Shown here: positions 1 to 6,457 of the stretch, one piece after another
Layout: each line of letters begins with the position of its first letter
How positions within the stretch are numbered: position 1 is the stretch's first letter
NCBI GenBank assembly: GCA_050012535.1
Contig: JBEKGZ010000107.1
Location: 1 to 9,887 of the forward strand
Source: CAVPLU01 sp050012535
GTDB taxonomy: Archaea > Thermoproteota > Bathyarchaeia > 40CM-2-53-6
Reading direction: 5' to 3'
Length of the DNA stretch: 9,887 nt
Program-made: the position numbers and the translations under genes
Notes under the pieces: generated by a model
What the model was told of the DNA's origin: nothing
Databases searched by the model: none
The model's input: the letters and a program-made list of their open reading frames with translations, nothing else

Positions 1-1
1 A

Positions 2-226
2 AACAAGTTCTCCACATTCTTCTCAGTCCTTTTTGGAAAGACCGAGCAGGCCGCCCGAACAGAACGCATCTTTGAGAGACTCGAAGCCATTACTGACTTC
101 CACGTACTCGAGGTTGACCAATTCGAAGGCTTTCAGATCCTACCAGACGAGCAGAAACTGGACAGGATTATTTCCGACCGTGTCGTGTCGCCTATTCGTG
201 CTTGCTTGGCGAAGGAATCTAGTTGA
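2..226 (+). CDS. C-terminal end of an unidentified protein (partial at window edge)
   Basis: An open frame enters from the left edge and runs 74 codons to a TGA at 224-226. It has no start inside the window, so only the C-terminus is visible. The peptide is soluble-looking and charged, with segments such as FERLEAITDFHVLEVDQFEG and LPDEQKLDRIISDRVV, and it contains no motif or membrane segment that I recognise. The next open stretch downstream, in the same frame after the TGA, is a transposase remnant; sharing a frame may be chance. This piece could be the tail of a host gene cut by that old element, or an unrecognised part of the same mobile element. I do not assign a function. Confidence 0.4.
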   Translation, partial: NKFSTFFSVLFGKTEQAARTERIFERLEAITDFHVLEVDQFEGFQILPDEQKLDRIISDRVVSPIRACLAKESS

Positions 227-442
227 GCAACATGTTCTTGGACTAACGACCTGAAGCTTGCCAGAAACCTCCTTCGCGCTGTCGCCTCCTTCCTCAAACG
301 GTACCACCAACGCAGCAAGGCGGAATCCGTCTACAGCGCCCTGAAACGATGCTACGGAAACCACCTAGCCAGCCGCAAGAGAAAAGCCCAGAGACGCGAG
401 CTCCACCTCAGAACCCTCAGCTACAACATCGAGATCGCCAAC

Positions 443-459
443 CTCACAAACATCAGATA
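443..459 (+). repeat. Left copy of the 17-bp direct repeat flanking the IS481-like element
   Basis: The 17 bases CTCACAAACATCAGATA occur here and again at 1381-1397, exactly flanking the element. The simplest reading is a target-site duplication made at insertion. Both copies sit in the same reading frame position of the interrupted transposase (Leu-Thr-Asn-Ile-Arg). Confidence 0.85.
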
Positions 460-479
460 TACAGAGACATTTTGCACAA
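460..479 (+). repeat. Left terminal inverted repeat of the IS481-like element
   Basis: The left end reads TACAGAGACATTTTGCACAA. It matches the reverse complement of the right end at 17 of 20 positions and starts directly after the direct repeat. Confidence 0.7.
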
Positions 480-480
480 G

Positions 481-1320
481 CTAGGAGTAGTAGACTTCTG
501 CTGGAGTTAAGAAGTTTAGGCTTCGATGCGGCCTGACGTAGTTGTAGTGTTCGAGGAATTGTGTCATGTCGTTGAATCTTGGATAGTAGAGTTCGAATGT
601 TTGCCAGAAACGTTCTATCTTGCCTTGCGTTGTAGGTTTTCCAATGGAACCCATGATATGTTCTATGCCATGGGCTTCTAGGTAGGCTGTGAATTGGCTT
701 CCTCCATCCTCACTGTAGAATTGGGTGCCATGATCGCTCAGGATCTGTCCGGGGATTCGCCCACGGCTTAGGGTTTGAGCCAGAAGCTTCAGGATTCTTC
801 TTGTTGTGGCGTGCTTGCATAGGATGGCGTTTGGCACGTAGCGGGAGCAGTCGTCCAAGAAGGCTATGAGGTATCGGTTGCCGTAGTATTTGATGTCTGT
901 CTGCCAGAGGCTGTCTGGGTGCGCACGTTGGAAGCGTATGTAGGTTCTCCTTCTTCTAGGCGCGTATGCCTTGACTGGTAGGGCGTGGTTATGGAGTATC
1001 GTGTAGATGGATCCGTTGCTGGCTTCTACGCCTTCTCGTCTTAGGTGGGCGGAGATGGCTTGACCGCACCATCCGTGCTGTTGTCTGAGTTGGATGACCT
1101 TCTCGAGTGTGCTGGAGTTTAGGCGGTGGATTGTGTGGGGTTTTCTAGGCTTGTCGATCAGTCCCTCCCCTCCGTTCCGTTGGAACCTTTCAAGCCAATA
1201 GTAGAGGGTTCTTCTCGACACTTTGGCAGTTAGTCGGATGGTCTCTACGTCTTCGTCTTTCAGGAGTTTTCTGATGCACCAGTGTCTAAGCTTCAGTTCG
1301 TCTCTAGGCTTCTCCGGCAT
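481..1320 (-). CDS. IS481-family DDE transposase
   Basis: This 279-residue protein cuts and joins the ends of the surrounding insertion sequence. Residues 10-60 form a helix-turn-helix of the kind found in IS481/IS3 transposases (VSRRTLYYWLERFQRNG), and a second helical DNA-binding region follows (QHGWCGQAISAHLRREGVEA, residues 81-100). The rve-type integrase core starts near residue 135. Candidate catalytic residues are D142 (in WQTDIKYYG), D196 (in LSDHGTQF) and E236 (in QGKIERFW), followed by the usual HYNYVRPHRSLNFLTPAEVY tail. The length is close to normal for the family and I see no frame break, so it may be active. The ATG start lies just inside the right inverted repeat and the stop just inside the left one. 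Confidence 0.88.
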   Translation of the reverse strand: MPEKPRDELKLRHWCIRKLLKDEDVETIRLTAKVSRRTLYYWLERFQRNGGEGLIDKPRKPHTIHRLNSSTLEKVIQLRQQHGWCGQAISAHLRREGVEASNGSIYTILHNHALPVKAYAPRRRRTYIRFQRAHPDSLWQTDIKYYGNRYLIAFLDDCSRYVPNAILCKHATTRRILKLLAQTLSRGRIPGQILSDHGTQFYSEDGGSQFTAYLEAHGIEHIMGSIGKPTTQGKIERFWQTFELYYPRFNDMTQFLEHYNYVRPHRSLNFLTPAEVYYS

Positions 1321-1353
1321 GATTGCACGACTCCTTCTCTCGCGAATCCAGAG

Positions 1354-1373
1354 TTGTGCAATATGTCCTTGTA
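1354..1373 (-). repeat. Right terminal inverted repeat of the IS481-like element
   Basis: On the minus strand this reads TACAAGGACATATTGCACAA, pairing with the left end at 460-479. The transposase start codon lies 33 bases inside it. Confidence 0.7.
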
Positions 1374-1380
1374 TTCTACA

Positions 1381-1397
1381 CTCACAAACATCAGATA
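1381..1397 (+). repeat. Right copy of the 17-bp direct repeat flanking the IS481-like element
   Basis: This is an exact copy of 443-459. The next base completes a TAA codon (1396-1398) in the frame of the interrupted transposase, marking the target gene's probable original end. Confidence 0.85.
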
Positions 1398-1439
1398 AGA
1401 AAACAGATAACTTTCCACAGCTGCTTGTTCAAGAAGAGC

Positions 1440-1446
1440 TTTTATG
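1440..1446 (+). promoter_or_regulatory. Candidate archaeal TATA box for hppA
   Basis: TTTTATG lies 64 bases before the TTG start of the pyrophosphatase gene. A start of transcription about 25-30 bases downstream (near 1468-1472) would leave a leader of about 40 bases. It lies 43-49 bases beyond the IS481 direct repeat, so it belongs to the host flank. The call rests on base composition and position only. Confidence 0.35.
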
Positions 1447-1509
1447 TGACTGAATTAGTGGATCGTCGAACTTGCACGAACGGGATGTGAGCATAGGCTT
1501 GGAGCGGCA

Positions 1510-3636
1510 TTGGTCTATGCGTACCTACTTTCTCGCCAGATTAGACGCGAGGATTCCGGTTCGGGCAAGATGAAAGAAGTCTGGCAAGCCATATTGAATG
1601 GTGCGAATGCCTACTTGAAGACGCAGCTGAAGTCAATCGTGCCTTTCATCGCCCTATTGGTTGTGGTGCTTTATCTTACGTCCGCGCTCGTGGGCGGACC
1701 ATTCAACATCTCCATTGGTCGAGCCGGTGCCTTCTTGATGGGCTCCGTCTTCTCTGCCTCGGTCGGCTACTTAGGGATGAACATGGCCGTCAGGGGAAAC
1801 GTCCGGGTGGCATCAGCCGCAAGGAAAGGATTCCGTGGCGCTCTGAAAATCGCCTACAGGTCAGGAACCATAACCGGCATGTTGACAGACGGACTAGGGC
1901 TCTTCGGAGGAACGATAATCTTCATGATATACCGGCAATCGGCCCCCCAAGTTCTCCTAGGATTCGGATTCGGAGGAACACTCCTCGCACTATTCATGCG
2001 AGTTGGCGGAGGTATATACACAAAAGCCGCCGATGTCGGTGCGGATCTTGTTGGGAAGGTTGAGAAGAACATACCTGAGGATGATCCTAGGAATGCGGCC
2101 GTTGTGGCTGATCTGGTTGGCGACAATGTTGGTGACTGCGCTGGAATGGCCGCTGACATATTCGAATCCTACGAAGTCACAATAGTTTCCTGCATGATTC
2201 TGGGCCTCGCGCTCACACCATTCGACATCAAATGGATAATATTCCCGCTGCTCGTCCGCGGCATCGGAGTAGTAAGCACAATAATAGGAACTTACGCAGT
2301 CTCCCTTTGGCCAGACAGATTCACGAAAGGCGACGCCTTCAAAGCAATGGATCTTTCCTACGATCTCTCCGCGGTAATCTCAATTGCCAGCTTCTTCGTC
2401 TTGGCGGAATTCTACGTCCACGATTTGCGCGTCTTCCTTGCAACCACTGTCGGGATTCTGCTAGCGATATGTTTCAACAAGATAACTGATCACTTCACGA
2501 ATCCAAGGAAACGTTCAATCGACCGACTCGCGAAGTCATCTCAAACGGGATCTGCAACTGAAATCCTTGAGGGGCTGGCGCTTGGATTCGAAAGTGCTGT
2601 TTGGGCTCTTGTAGTGATTGCAATAGCAATTGTTGGGTCAGTGCTATTCTTTGCAGGTTCCTCGGCTATCTACGCAATATACGGGGTCGCACTTGCAGGA
2701 ATTGGCATGCTCACGCTGACAGGTAACAATGTCTCAATGGACACGTACGGTCCTATCGTCGATAATGCTAATGGGATCGGTGAGATGGCGCATCTGGAGC
2801 CTGAAGCTCGCCAGATAATGGCCGATCTCGACGCAGCTGGCAACACAACCAAAGCAATAACAAAGGCGATCGCGATAGCCTCGGCCGTGCTTGCAGCGGT
2901 CTCACTCTTCGGCGTCTACACAGAGACCACAGGCCTCCAGAAGATCGGTCTGAACATCGCTGACCCGCTGGTGCTCGTCGGCTTGCTAGTTGGAGGTGCT
3001 CTACCTTTCCTATTCAGCTCGATCTCGATTCGAGCAGTCGGACGTGCTGCCTCCCTCATAGTTGAGGAAGTTCGTTCACAGTTCAAAGTCCCAGGAGTCT
3101 TTGAAGGAAAGACACCTCCCGACTACGCGAAGGTCGTAAGAATATGTACGTCTGCGGCTCAACGTGAACTCTTCAGCTTGGCTCTGTTGGCAATCTTGAC
3201 GCCGATTGCACTCGGCTTCTTGCTGCATGAAGCGGCCCTTGGTGGGTTCCTTGCAGGCATCATAGTGACCGGCCAACTGTTGGCAGTATTCATGGCAACC
3301 TCTGGAGGAGCATGGGACAACGCAAAAAAGAAAATCGAAGACGGATTCTACGGTGGAAAGGGTTCGGAGGAGCATAAGGCAGCCGTGACTTGCGATACCG
3401 TCGGCGACCCGCTCAAGGATACCGCTGGACCTGCTTTGAACCCCATGATCAAAGTGATCAACCTAATCTCAGTTCTATTCGCGCCGCTAATTCTACAGCT
3501 GAAGGGTGAGCCCCTGATGACCGGAATCTTGGCTGCTATACTGCTCGTAGTGGTGGCAATTGTCGTCTGGTACAGCAAGCGAGAACGAGCCCTAGCACCG
3601 GTGCAAAGCAGTACGCTCTCAAACCTCCCGAAATAA
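1510..3636 (+). CDS. hppA: Membrane-bound proton-translocating pyrophosphatase (K+-independent type)
   Basis: This integral membrane pump couples hydrolysis of pyrophosphate to proton export. From the TTG at 1510 it has 708 residues and many membrane helices (the family has about 16). The hallmark substrate-site motifs are present: GGGIYTKAADVGADLVGKVE with EDDPRN behind it (residues 166-192), VGDNVGDCAGMAADIFESYE next, GNNVSMDTYGPIVDNANGIG (about 405-424), and GGAWDNAKK plus CDTVGDPLKDTAGP (about 600-645). The GNTTKAITK segment carries Lys and Thr where K+-dependent enzymes have Ala and Ala or Gly, which indicates a K+-independent proton pump. The start is uncertain: the N-terminus begins inside the usual first helix (ALVYAYLLSRQ, then a REDSGSGKM linker), the in-frame sequence upstream gives no ATG, and the next ATG (1570) would drop this helix completely. 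It stands alone, downstream of the mobile DNA. Confidence 0.95.
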   Translation: MVYAYLLSRQIRREDSGSGKMKEVWQAILNGANAYLKTQLKSIVPFIALLVVVLYLTSALVGGPFNISIGRAGAFLMGSVFSASVGYLGMNMAVRGNVRVASAARKGFRGALKIAYRSGTITGMLTDGLGLFGGTIIFMIYRQSAPQVLLGFGFGGTLLALFMRVGGGIYTKAADVGADLVGKVEKNIPEDDPRNAAVVADLVGDNVGDCAGMAADIFESYEVTIVSCMILGLALTPFDIKWIIFPLLVRGIGVVSTIIGTYAVSLWPDRFTKGDAFKAMDLSYDLSAVISIASFFVLAEFYVHDLRVFLATTVGILLAICFNKITDHFTNPRKRSIDRLAKSSQTGSATEILEGLALGFESAVWALVVIAIAIVGSVLFFAGSSAIYAIYGVALAGIGMLTLTGNNVSMDTYGPIVDNANGIGEMAHLEPEARQIMADLDAAGNTTKAITKAIAIASAVLAAVSLFGVYTETTGLQKIGLNIADPLVLVGLLVGGALPFLFSSISIRAVGRAASLIVEEVRSQFKVPGVFEGKTPPDYAKVVRICTSAAQRELFSLALLAILTPIALGFLLHEAALGGFLAGIIVTGQLLAVFMATSGGAWDNAKKKIEDGFYGGKGSEEHKAAVTCDTVGDPLKDTAGPALNPMIKVINLISVLFAPLILQLKGEPLMTGILAAILLVVVAIVVWYSKRERALAPVQSSTLSNLPK

Positions 3637-3712
3637 CGAGGGCGAGAATAGTCCGCGAGAGGTGCCATCTCGAGTCGCCCGGTCACATACGTCGTGAGCA
3701 TATGATCAAGCC

Positions 3713-3718
3713 TTTAAT
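3713..3718 (+). promoter_or_regulatory. Candidate TATA box for the rpoP-like gene
   Basis: TTTAAT within CCTTTAATCT lies about 36 bases before the ATG at 3752. This spacing would put transcription start near 3740 with a leader of about 12 bases, as is common in archaea. The rest of the 115-bp gap after hppA shows no terminator-like T tract. Confidence 0.35.
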
Positions 3719-3751
3719 CTCACACATGAACCGTGTGTCCCAGTGATCTAG

Positions 3752-3927
3752 ATGAGCGAGGAGAAAGAGCAGTCTCCGACTGGCATACTGTATCAGTGCA
3801 TTAGCTGCGGCGAGAAGCTCACCCTAGATCAGCTTGCCATGATCCCGAGATAAAATGCCCATTCTGCGGCTACAGGGTCCTCAAGAAGACGAGACCTCCA
3901 GTCGTGAAACGGGTCAAGGCAAGATAG
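3752..3927 (+). pseudogene. rpoP: DNA-directed RNA polymerase subunit P (RpoP), frame broken by one base
   Basis: RpoP is a small zinc-binding subunit of archaeal RNA polymerase, related to eukaryotic Rpb12. From the ATG, the first frame gives 33 residues including ILYQCISCGEKLTLDQLA and then stops at TAA (3851-3853). The other frame from 3841 continues with DPEIKCPFCGYRVLKKTRPP and VVKRVKAR, ending at TAG 3925-3927. Joined, they give about 58 residues with both CxxC pairs of the zinc ribbon and the conserved RPPVVKRVKAR tail. One base is missing close to 3839-3841. No slippery heptamer is visible there, so programmed frameshifting is not supported. The subunit is expected to be conserved in archaea, so a sequencing or assembly error is the first explanation; true decay with a second copy elsewhere is the alternative. 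Confidence 0.82.
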
Positions 3928-4021
3928 AGACTACATGTGCCTCGCTGTCCGTGGAGAAATGTTTGTCCCGCCTTGATGACTAGTGCTCCCGGAACGATTT
4001 CGTATCCACGAAGGTTCGAAC

Positions 4022-4609
4022 ATGGGACACAATACTCGGAGAAAGTCTAGCCCATCCAATCCTCGGCAAGAAGCTTCAGGCAGTTTCACCGCACAAGAGG
4101 GAGAGGTCCAATACCCTGTTCATTTGAGATGGACATGTGTTCGATGTGCGAAGTCTTGCCGCGATCTTCCAGGGCGGATAAGGAACATACTACTCGCGCA
4201 AAGTGACATCAATCAGATCACGGATTTCACAAAGCTCACGGCAAAGGAATTCAGCGCCTCCTCTGGAGGCTCATCTCCATACGTTAGGAAGATGAGAAAA
4301 CTCGGTGGGAGATGCATTTTTCTTCAAAGCTCAAGATGTTCCATTTACAGAGTGCGACCTCTGATCTGCAGATTCTACCCATTCTCTCTCAACCCGGTAA
4401 GGAACAACAGGTTTGAGATCGGATTCGACCTGAGTTGCTCAGGAATGGGCAAGGAGAAGGCATTGACGGTCTTCCTAACGTCGTTGACTGGAGAAGCCCA
4501 AGCCGCAGAATTGGCCAACGTTTCGATCCTATGCGACAATATCCTCCTGATGCGCTACCCCAACCCCGATTCCGATACCCACGAAGGCAAACCCGATGCC
4601 CGAACCTAG
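4022..4609 (+). CDS. YkgJ-family cysteine-cluster protein
   Basis: This 195-residue soluble protein belongs to the YkgJ (UPF0153) family, whose cysteines are thought to bind a metal ion or Fe-S cluster; the exact reaction is unknown. The pattern is clear: C39-x2-C42-x3-C46 in WTCVRCAKSC, then C98 in GGRCIFL, C106 in SRCSIY, C116 in RPLICRFYPF, and an extra C139 in DLSCSG. The first 30 residues are polar and variable. I start at the ATG at 4022 (MGHNTRRKSS); a GTG at 3983 would add 13 residues. No promoter is obvious in the 94 bases after the rpoP-like gene, so the two may be read together. The last 27 codons overlap a Thr-rich coding stretch on the other strand, so the true C-terminus may have been extended by rearrangement. 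Confidence 0.85.
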   Translation: MGHNTRRKSSPSNPRQEASGSFTAQEGEVQYPVHLRWTCVRCAKSCRDLPGRIRNILLAQSDINQITDFTKLTAKEFSASSGGSSPYVRKMRKLGGRCIFLQSSRCSIYRVRPLICRFYPFSLNPVRNNRFEIGFDLSCSGMGKEKALTVFLTSLTGEAQAAELANVSILCDNILLMRYPNPDSDTHEGKPDART

Positions 4610-4903
4610 TTCGACTTGGGTAGTAGTTGCTGTTGCTATCTGAGTGGTCGAGGTGGTCAAGTGCTGAGTCGTGACTGTCGTTGTCGTCTGTGCTGGAGTC
4701 GTAGTCTGGGTTGTTACTGGCGCTTGGAAACCGTGCGGCTTCCATGCGGGGGTTCACGTATACTCGCTTCCCTCCTCAGTCTCGGTGATGGCGCTACGCT
4801 TCGAGTCCGACGTGGTCGCTGACGGGTTCCATTCGAGATGTCTCTGAGAATGGACATCGTGAATCTCTCTCCACACTGCTAGCACTGCAAGGCAGCGTGA
4901 TCT
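4529..4903 (-). pseudogene. Decayed end of a Thr-rich, membrane-anchored surface protein
   Basis: On the minus strand, 4753-4529 encodes 74 residues with no start codon. They comprise a proline/aromatic piece (TPAWKPHGFQAP), about 35 residues of which half are Thr (for example TTQTTTPAQTTTTVTTQ), then a glycine-rich hydrophobic segment (GIGFAFVGIGIGVGVA) and a short tail HQEDIVA. A Thr-rich stalk followed by a C-terminal membrane helix is the usual architecture of archaeal cell-surface proteins. The same frame is open for 49 more codons upstream (4903-4757), broken only by one TGA at 4754-4756, where a TGG would give YTWTPAW. I see no start or signal peptide upstream. It is either a pseudogene or a gene carrying sequence errors. 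Its end overlaps the 3' end of the cysteine-cluster gene by 81 bases. Confidence 0.5.
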
Positions 4904-5050
4904 TCATCGCACCTTCGCGGCCTATTCGTTGGCACGCGGAGCGAGGAGGTGGAGGAGGAAGGGGACATTCATCGCGGTTATGTCGGTTCTGATCTTCTGG
5001 GGGCCGGCTCCCGTCGCCCAGGTTCCAACCTCATAAATCGAACAAACGGC
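4904..5050. other. Intergenic or decayed stretch without a supportable gene
   Basis: No convincing coding frame spans this stretch. The minus strand has a short Ser/Thr-rich frame starting at ATG 4968 that meets a TAG at 4879-4881; after it the frame reads QCGERFTMSILRDI, which could be a broken zinc-finger-like piece. The plus strand has a startless frame ending at about 5035 with a hydrophobic FIAVMSVLIFWG stretch. Neither has a good start, length or known motif. A TTTATG on the minus strand near 5032-5037 could be a TATA box for the decayed minus-strand gene. Confidence 0.3.
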
Positions 5051-5180
5051 TTAACAGTTCTGCGAGTAACAGTACCGTTCGCAGCGTTCCGCCGTCTCCA
5101 GATCTCCATATCTGGAACCGCAAAGCTCGCACACGTAGACGGTTAGTCCCCTTTTCTCGATTTCGTTGACTATCCTCCAT
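5051..5180 (-). pseudogene. Four-cysteine mini zinc-finger protein, frame broken by one base
   Basis: On the minus strand the frame ending at TAA 5051-5053 encodes VCELCGSRYGDLETAERC then ERYCYSQNC. The cysteine spacing is C-x2-C-x12-C-x3-C, the spacing of a classic C2H2 finger with Cys in place of His. No in-frame start exists before the motif. The ATG at 5180, right after GAAGGAG, is one base out of phase; dropping one G from the GGGG run (5148-5151) would join them into a 42-residue protein beginning MEDSQRNREKGLTVYV. The gene lies 14 bases after the ABC permease stop and so is probably the third gene of that operon. A clear paralog sits at 8475-8687. The role is unknown; DNA, RNA or protein binding are all possible. 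Confidence 0.6.
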
Positions 5181-5194
5181 CTCCTTCGAGGAAC

Positions 5195-6457
5195 TCACTC
5201 GTACTTCAGGGCAACGACTGCGTTCATCCTTGATGCCCGCCAGGCTGGGTAAAGTCCTGCTAGCACTGCGATTCCGATTGGGTAAAGCAACGAGAAAACT
5301 ATCAGCTCAGAAGTGAACACGGGGGCTGTTACGCTGCCTCCGCTGCTGCCGCTGCTTCCAGGTGGGCCACCTCCGAATCCGCCAGACAGAGGAAGGTAGC
5401 CCCCGATCATAAAGGCTAGGACGTAGCCAAGCATAGTGCCCGCGATTCCTCCGATGATGCCGCTTAGGGATGCTTCCGCGAGGAACAGCGCCATAATTTG
5501 CTTAGACTTGTATCCTAGAGCTTTCATAATGCCTATCTCCCTTGTTCTCTCCATCACCGACACGAACATAGTGTTGATGATTCCAACAGCAGCAACGAAT
5601 AATGATACACCACCTATCGCCTCAAGAAAAACGGCCAGTTCTGACGTGATCGAAGTAATACTCGACACCATAGAGCCCGCGTTCATCACCCGAACCTGCG
5701 TACCATAATAGGTCTCTATTGCTGTCTGGACTGACGCGACATCCCCAGCACTATTGGTTATGACGTATAATCCGCTGAAGTATTGCGTCTTGAGGAGAAG
5801 TTGAGCGGACTGTAGGGAGATGAAGATTGTCTCATCAATATTCGAGAACAGCACGCTTCCATACGCTGAGAAGATTCCTTTCGCCAAAAAAGTAAGACTG
5901 CCACTTGTTGAACCCCCGAGAGTAACGGAAATCATTTGATTAAGGGTCAGTTGATTGCTTGATCCCGTTGGGAACGCGATCGAGTAGCCCACAACAGCCG
6001 CGCTTGGGTCATAAGAGTCAGGTAGACTGCCGCTGTAAAGGCTCAGCCCTTTATACATCATGGATAAGGTGCTTGCATCAATCCCTATGAGTTCCCCTGA
6101 TATTGAATTGCCTCCGTATGAGATTGTGCCACGTTGGCTGTAATACGGGATGACATCCGAGACGCCTTGGAATGACTTTATCGTACTCACATCTTGCTGA
6201 GAGAGTTTATAGCTTTGCGTGCCGCTGCTGCTGCCTCCGAAGAATTGCCCAGCCGAGCTGACAGTAAGGGTATTGGCCCCGATCTTGCCAACTTGAGCTT
6301 GGATGCCCGTACTTAGGCCGTTTGAACTAGCGACGAGAGCCAAAATTATCGCTGTGCCGATTATGATACCCAGAATCGTGAGAAAGCTCCGCGTCTTTCT
6401 AGCACGGAGCGCCCTGAACGCAAGTTTGAATACGTCAGATGCGCGCATTTGCATCAT
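5195..6457 (-). CDS. MacB/FtsX-type ABC transporter permease
   Basis: This 420-residue membrane protein is the permease partner of the ATPase encoded just upstream. It has the MacB layout: a first membrane helix (FLTILGIIIGTAIILALVAS, residues about 25-44), an outside domain of about 230 residues rich in Ser/Gly/Thr (the periplasmic-core-like domain), then three helices. A cytoplasmic MERTREIGIMKALGYK segment follows the second helix; this is a hallmark of the FtsX/MacB/LolC family and contacts the ATPase. The loop before the last helix is unusually Gly/Ser/Pro-rich (GGFGGGPPGSSGSSGGS). The start codon ATG at 6457 overlaps the ATPase stop by 4 bases, implying translational coupling; ATGs at 6454 and 6448 are alternatives. 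Such systems work mechanically across the membrane (export of peptides or toxins, lipoproteins, or protein shedding); the substrate here is unknown. Confidence 0.92.
   Translation of the reverse strand: MMQMRASDVFKLAFRALRARKTRSFLTILGIIIGTAIILALVASSNGLSTGIQAQVGKIGANTLTVSSAGQFFGGSSSGTQSYKLSQQDVSTIKSFQGVSDVIPYYSQRGTISYGGNSISGELIGIDASTLSMMYKGLSLYSGSLPDSYDPSAAVVGYSIAFPTGSSNQLTLNQMISVTLGGSTSGSLTFLAKGIFSAYGSVLFSNIDETIFISLQSAQLLLKTQYFSGLYVITNSAGDVASVQTAIETYYGTQVRVMNAGSMVSSITSITSELAVFLEAIGGVSLFVAAVGIINTMFVSVMERTREIGIMKALGYKSKQIMALFLAEASLSGIIGGIAGTMLGYVLAFMIGGYLPLSGGFGGGPPGSSGSSGGSVTAPVFTSELIVFSLLYPIGIAVLAGLYPAWRASRMNAVVALKYE

Larger units (their letters stand above)
227..484 (+). pseudogene. C-terminal remnant of a DDE transposase, interrupted by an IS481-like element
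   Basis: In one frame this stretch encodes a basic peptide with the look of the C-terminal end of IS4/IS5-type DDE transposases: SFLKRYHQRSKAESVYSALK, then a GNHLASRKRKAQRREL segment and LSYNIEIANL. The YHQRSKAE...FSALKR-like pattern around the catalytic Glu is the basis for the call. The upstream two thirds, including the Asp residues, are missing, so the gene is dead. The frame now ends at a TAG (482-484) inside the newer insertion. If the newer element and one copy of its flanking repeat are removed, the frame reads straight into a TAA at 1396-1398, giving an ending ...NLTNIR. That fits the original stop codon of this transposase. Confidence 0.72.
460..1380 (-). mobile_element. IS481-like insertion sequence, about 921 bp
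   Basis: The element contains a single full-length transposase gene on the minus strand and is bounded by imperfect inverted ends. The left end (460-479) and the reverse complement of 1354-1373 match at 17 of 20 positions, sharing TACA, GACAT and TTGCACAA. Seven more bases (1374-1380, ending in ACA) lie between the right inverted repeat and the flanking direct repeat, so the exact right boundary is uncertain. A 17-bp direct repeat lies immediately outside both ends. The size, single gene and DDE type fit the IS481 family, although a 17-bp duplication is slightly longer than usual for that family. It sits in the last codons of an older transposase and leaves about 110 bp to the next host gene. 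Confidence 0.8.

Noticed and set aside
1854..3701. Several long open frames antisense to or out of frame with the pyrophosphatase gene
   Set aside because: They are shadows of the strongly conserved hppA frame and have no plausible protein features.
3839..3851. Programmed -1 frameshifting in rpoP
   Set aside because: No slippery heptamer or clear downstream stem is visible, so an indel or read error is more likely.
4879..4881. In-frame TAG between two Cys codons as a possible pyrrolysine site
   Set aside because: The surrounding frame has no recognisable protein, and a decayed or noncoding stretch explains it better.
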